From the NCBI GenBank assembly GCA_937975235.1, contig CALJUZ010000069.1:1-13803 (forward strand): a stretch of DNA of 13,803 nucleotides, given 5' to 3'. A model generated the notes under the pieces. It did no database searches. It saw only the letters and a list, made by a program, of their open reading frames with translations, and was not told where the DNA came from. This stretch comes from CALJUZ01 sp003387805 (GTDB lineage Bacteria; Bacillota; Limnochordia; Limnochordales; ZCTH02-B6). Below, one piece after another: positions 13,671 through 13,803 of this stretch (position 1 is its first letter; each line of letters starts with the position of its first letter). The position numbers and the translations under genes were made by a program.

Positions 13671-13803
13671 GCCGGCGCCTCGGCTTACGCACCGGCCAAC
13701 GGGCCGGCGCCTCGGCTTACGCACTGGCCGACGGGCCGGCGCATCGACTACGCACCGGCCAACGGGACGGCGCATTGCCTACGCACCGGCCGGCGGGCCG
13801 GCG
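13671..13803. repeat. Tandem repeat array, 31-32 bp unit, at least four copies, continues past the window
   Basis: Four head-to-tail copies: 13671-13702 (32), 13703-13734 (32), 13735-13765 (31), 13766-13796 (31), and the start of a fifth at 13797. The first two differ at two positions; later copies diverge more. Each unit has GCCGGCGC near one end and TACGCACCGGCC near the other. Read on the minus strand, GCCGGTGC and GCGCCGGC pair (8 pairs, one G-U), so each unit could form a hairpin in minus-strand RNA. The unit length is not a multiple of three and both strands meet stops, so it is not a protein repeat. Copies abut with no spacers, so it is not a CRISPR array. Confidence 0.88.

Noticed and set aside
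13671..13803. CRISPR array at the right end
   Set aside because: The units abut directly with no unique spacers and drift from copy to copy, so it is a tandem repeat. No cas gene is present.

Overview
This window looks like chromosomal DNA from a very GC-rich member of the Bacillota (Firmicutes). The grounds are a methionine T-box leader, Shine-Dalgarno sites of the AAGGAG/GGGAGG type, sigma-A style TTGACA-17-TATAAT promoters, frequent TTG starts, and GC so high that long antisense shadow ORFs run opposite almost every gene. I cannot name the genus. A lineage such as Symbiobacterium, Thermaerobacter or the Limnochordia would fit, but that is inference.

Layout: (1) 1-846, the 3' part of an M20-family N-carbamoyl-amino-acid / allantoate amidohydrolase cut by the window edge. 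(2) 900-4398, a promoter, a Met-specifying T-box leader with its terminator, then metG (methionyl-tRNA synthetase) and an overlapping TatD-type metallohydrolase. (3) 4400-6476, a near-consensus promoter, a short leader with a perfect hairpin, purA and a small secreted protein of unknown function. (4) 6547-6720, a self-contained tRNA-Val(CAC) unit with its own promoter and a strong intrinsic terminator. (5) 6853-8169, a two-domain fusion: an MTHFSD-like member of the 5-formyltetrahydrofolate cyclo-ligase superfamily joined to a Mug/TDG-type mismatch uracil/thymine DNA glycosylase. (6) 8218-11763, an Lrp/AsnC regulator preceded by an AT-rich region with dyads, followed by an ABC importer of the ABC_sub_bind type (binding protein, permease, ATPase). 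(7) 11923-13296, a MATE efflux transporter. (8) On the minus strand at 13336-13602, a short protein with a carboxypeptidase-regulatory-like beta fold, and behind it a 31-32 bp tandem repeat array running off the window end.

How the parts work together: the T-box should couple metG (and tatD by read-through and overlap) to uncharged tRNA-Met. The Lrp/AsnC gene lies directly upstream of the importer, so local control of amino-acid-type uptake is a reasonable guess. The most noteworthy item is the fusion protein, which puts a folate-enzyme-like fold and a base-excision-repair glycosylase on one polypeptide. A link through thymidylate supply and uracil in DNA is attractive but untested. No CRISPR array, insertion sequence, phage gene or defence system was recognised.
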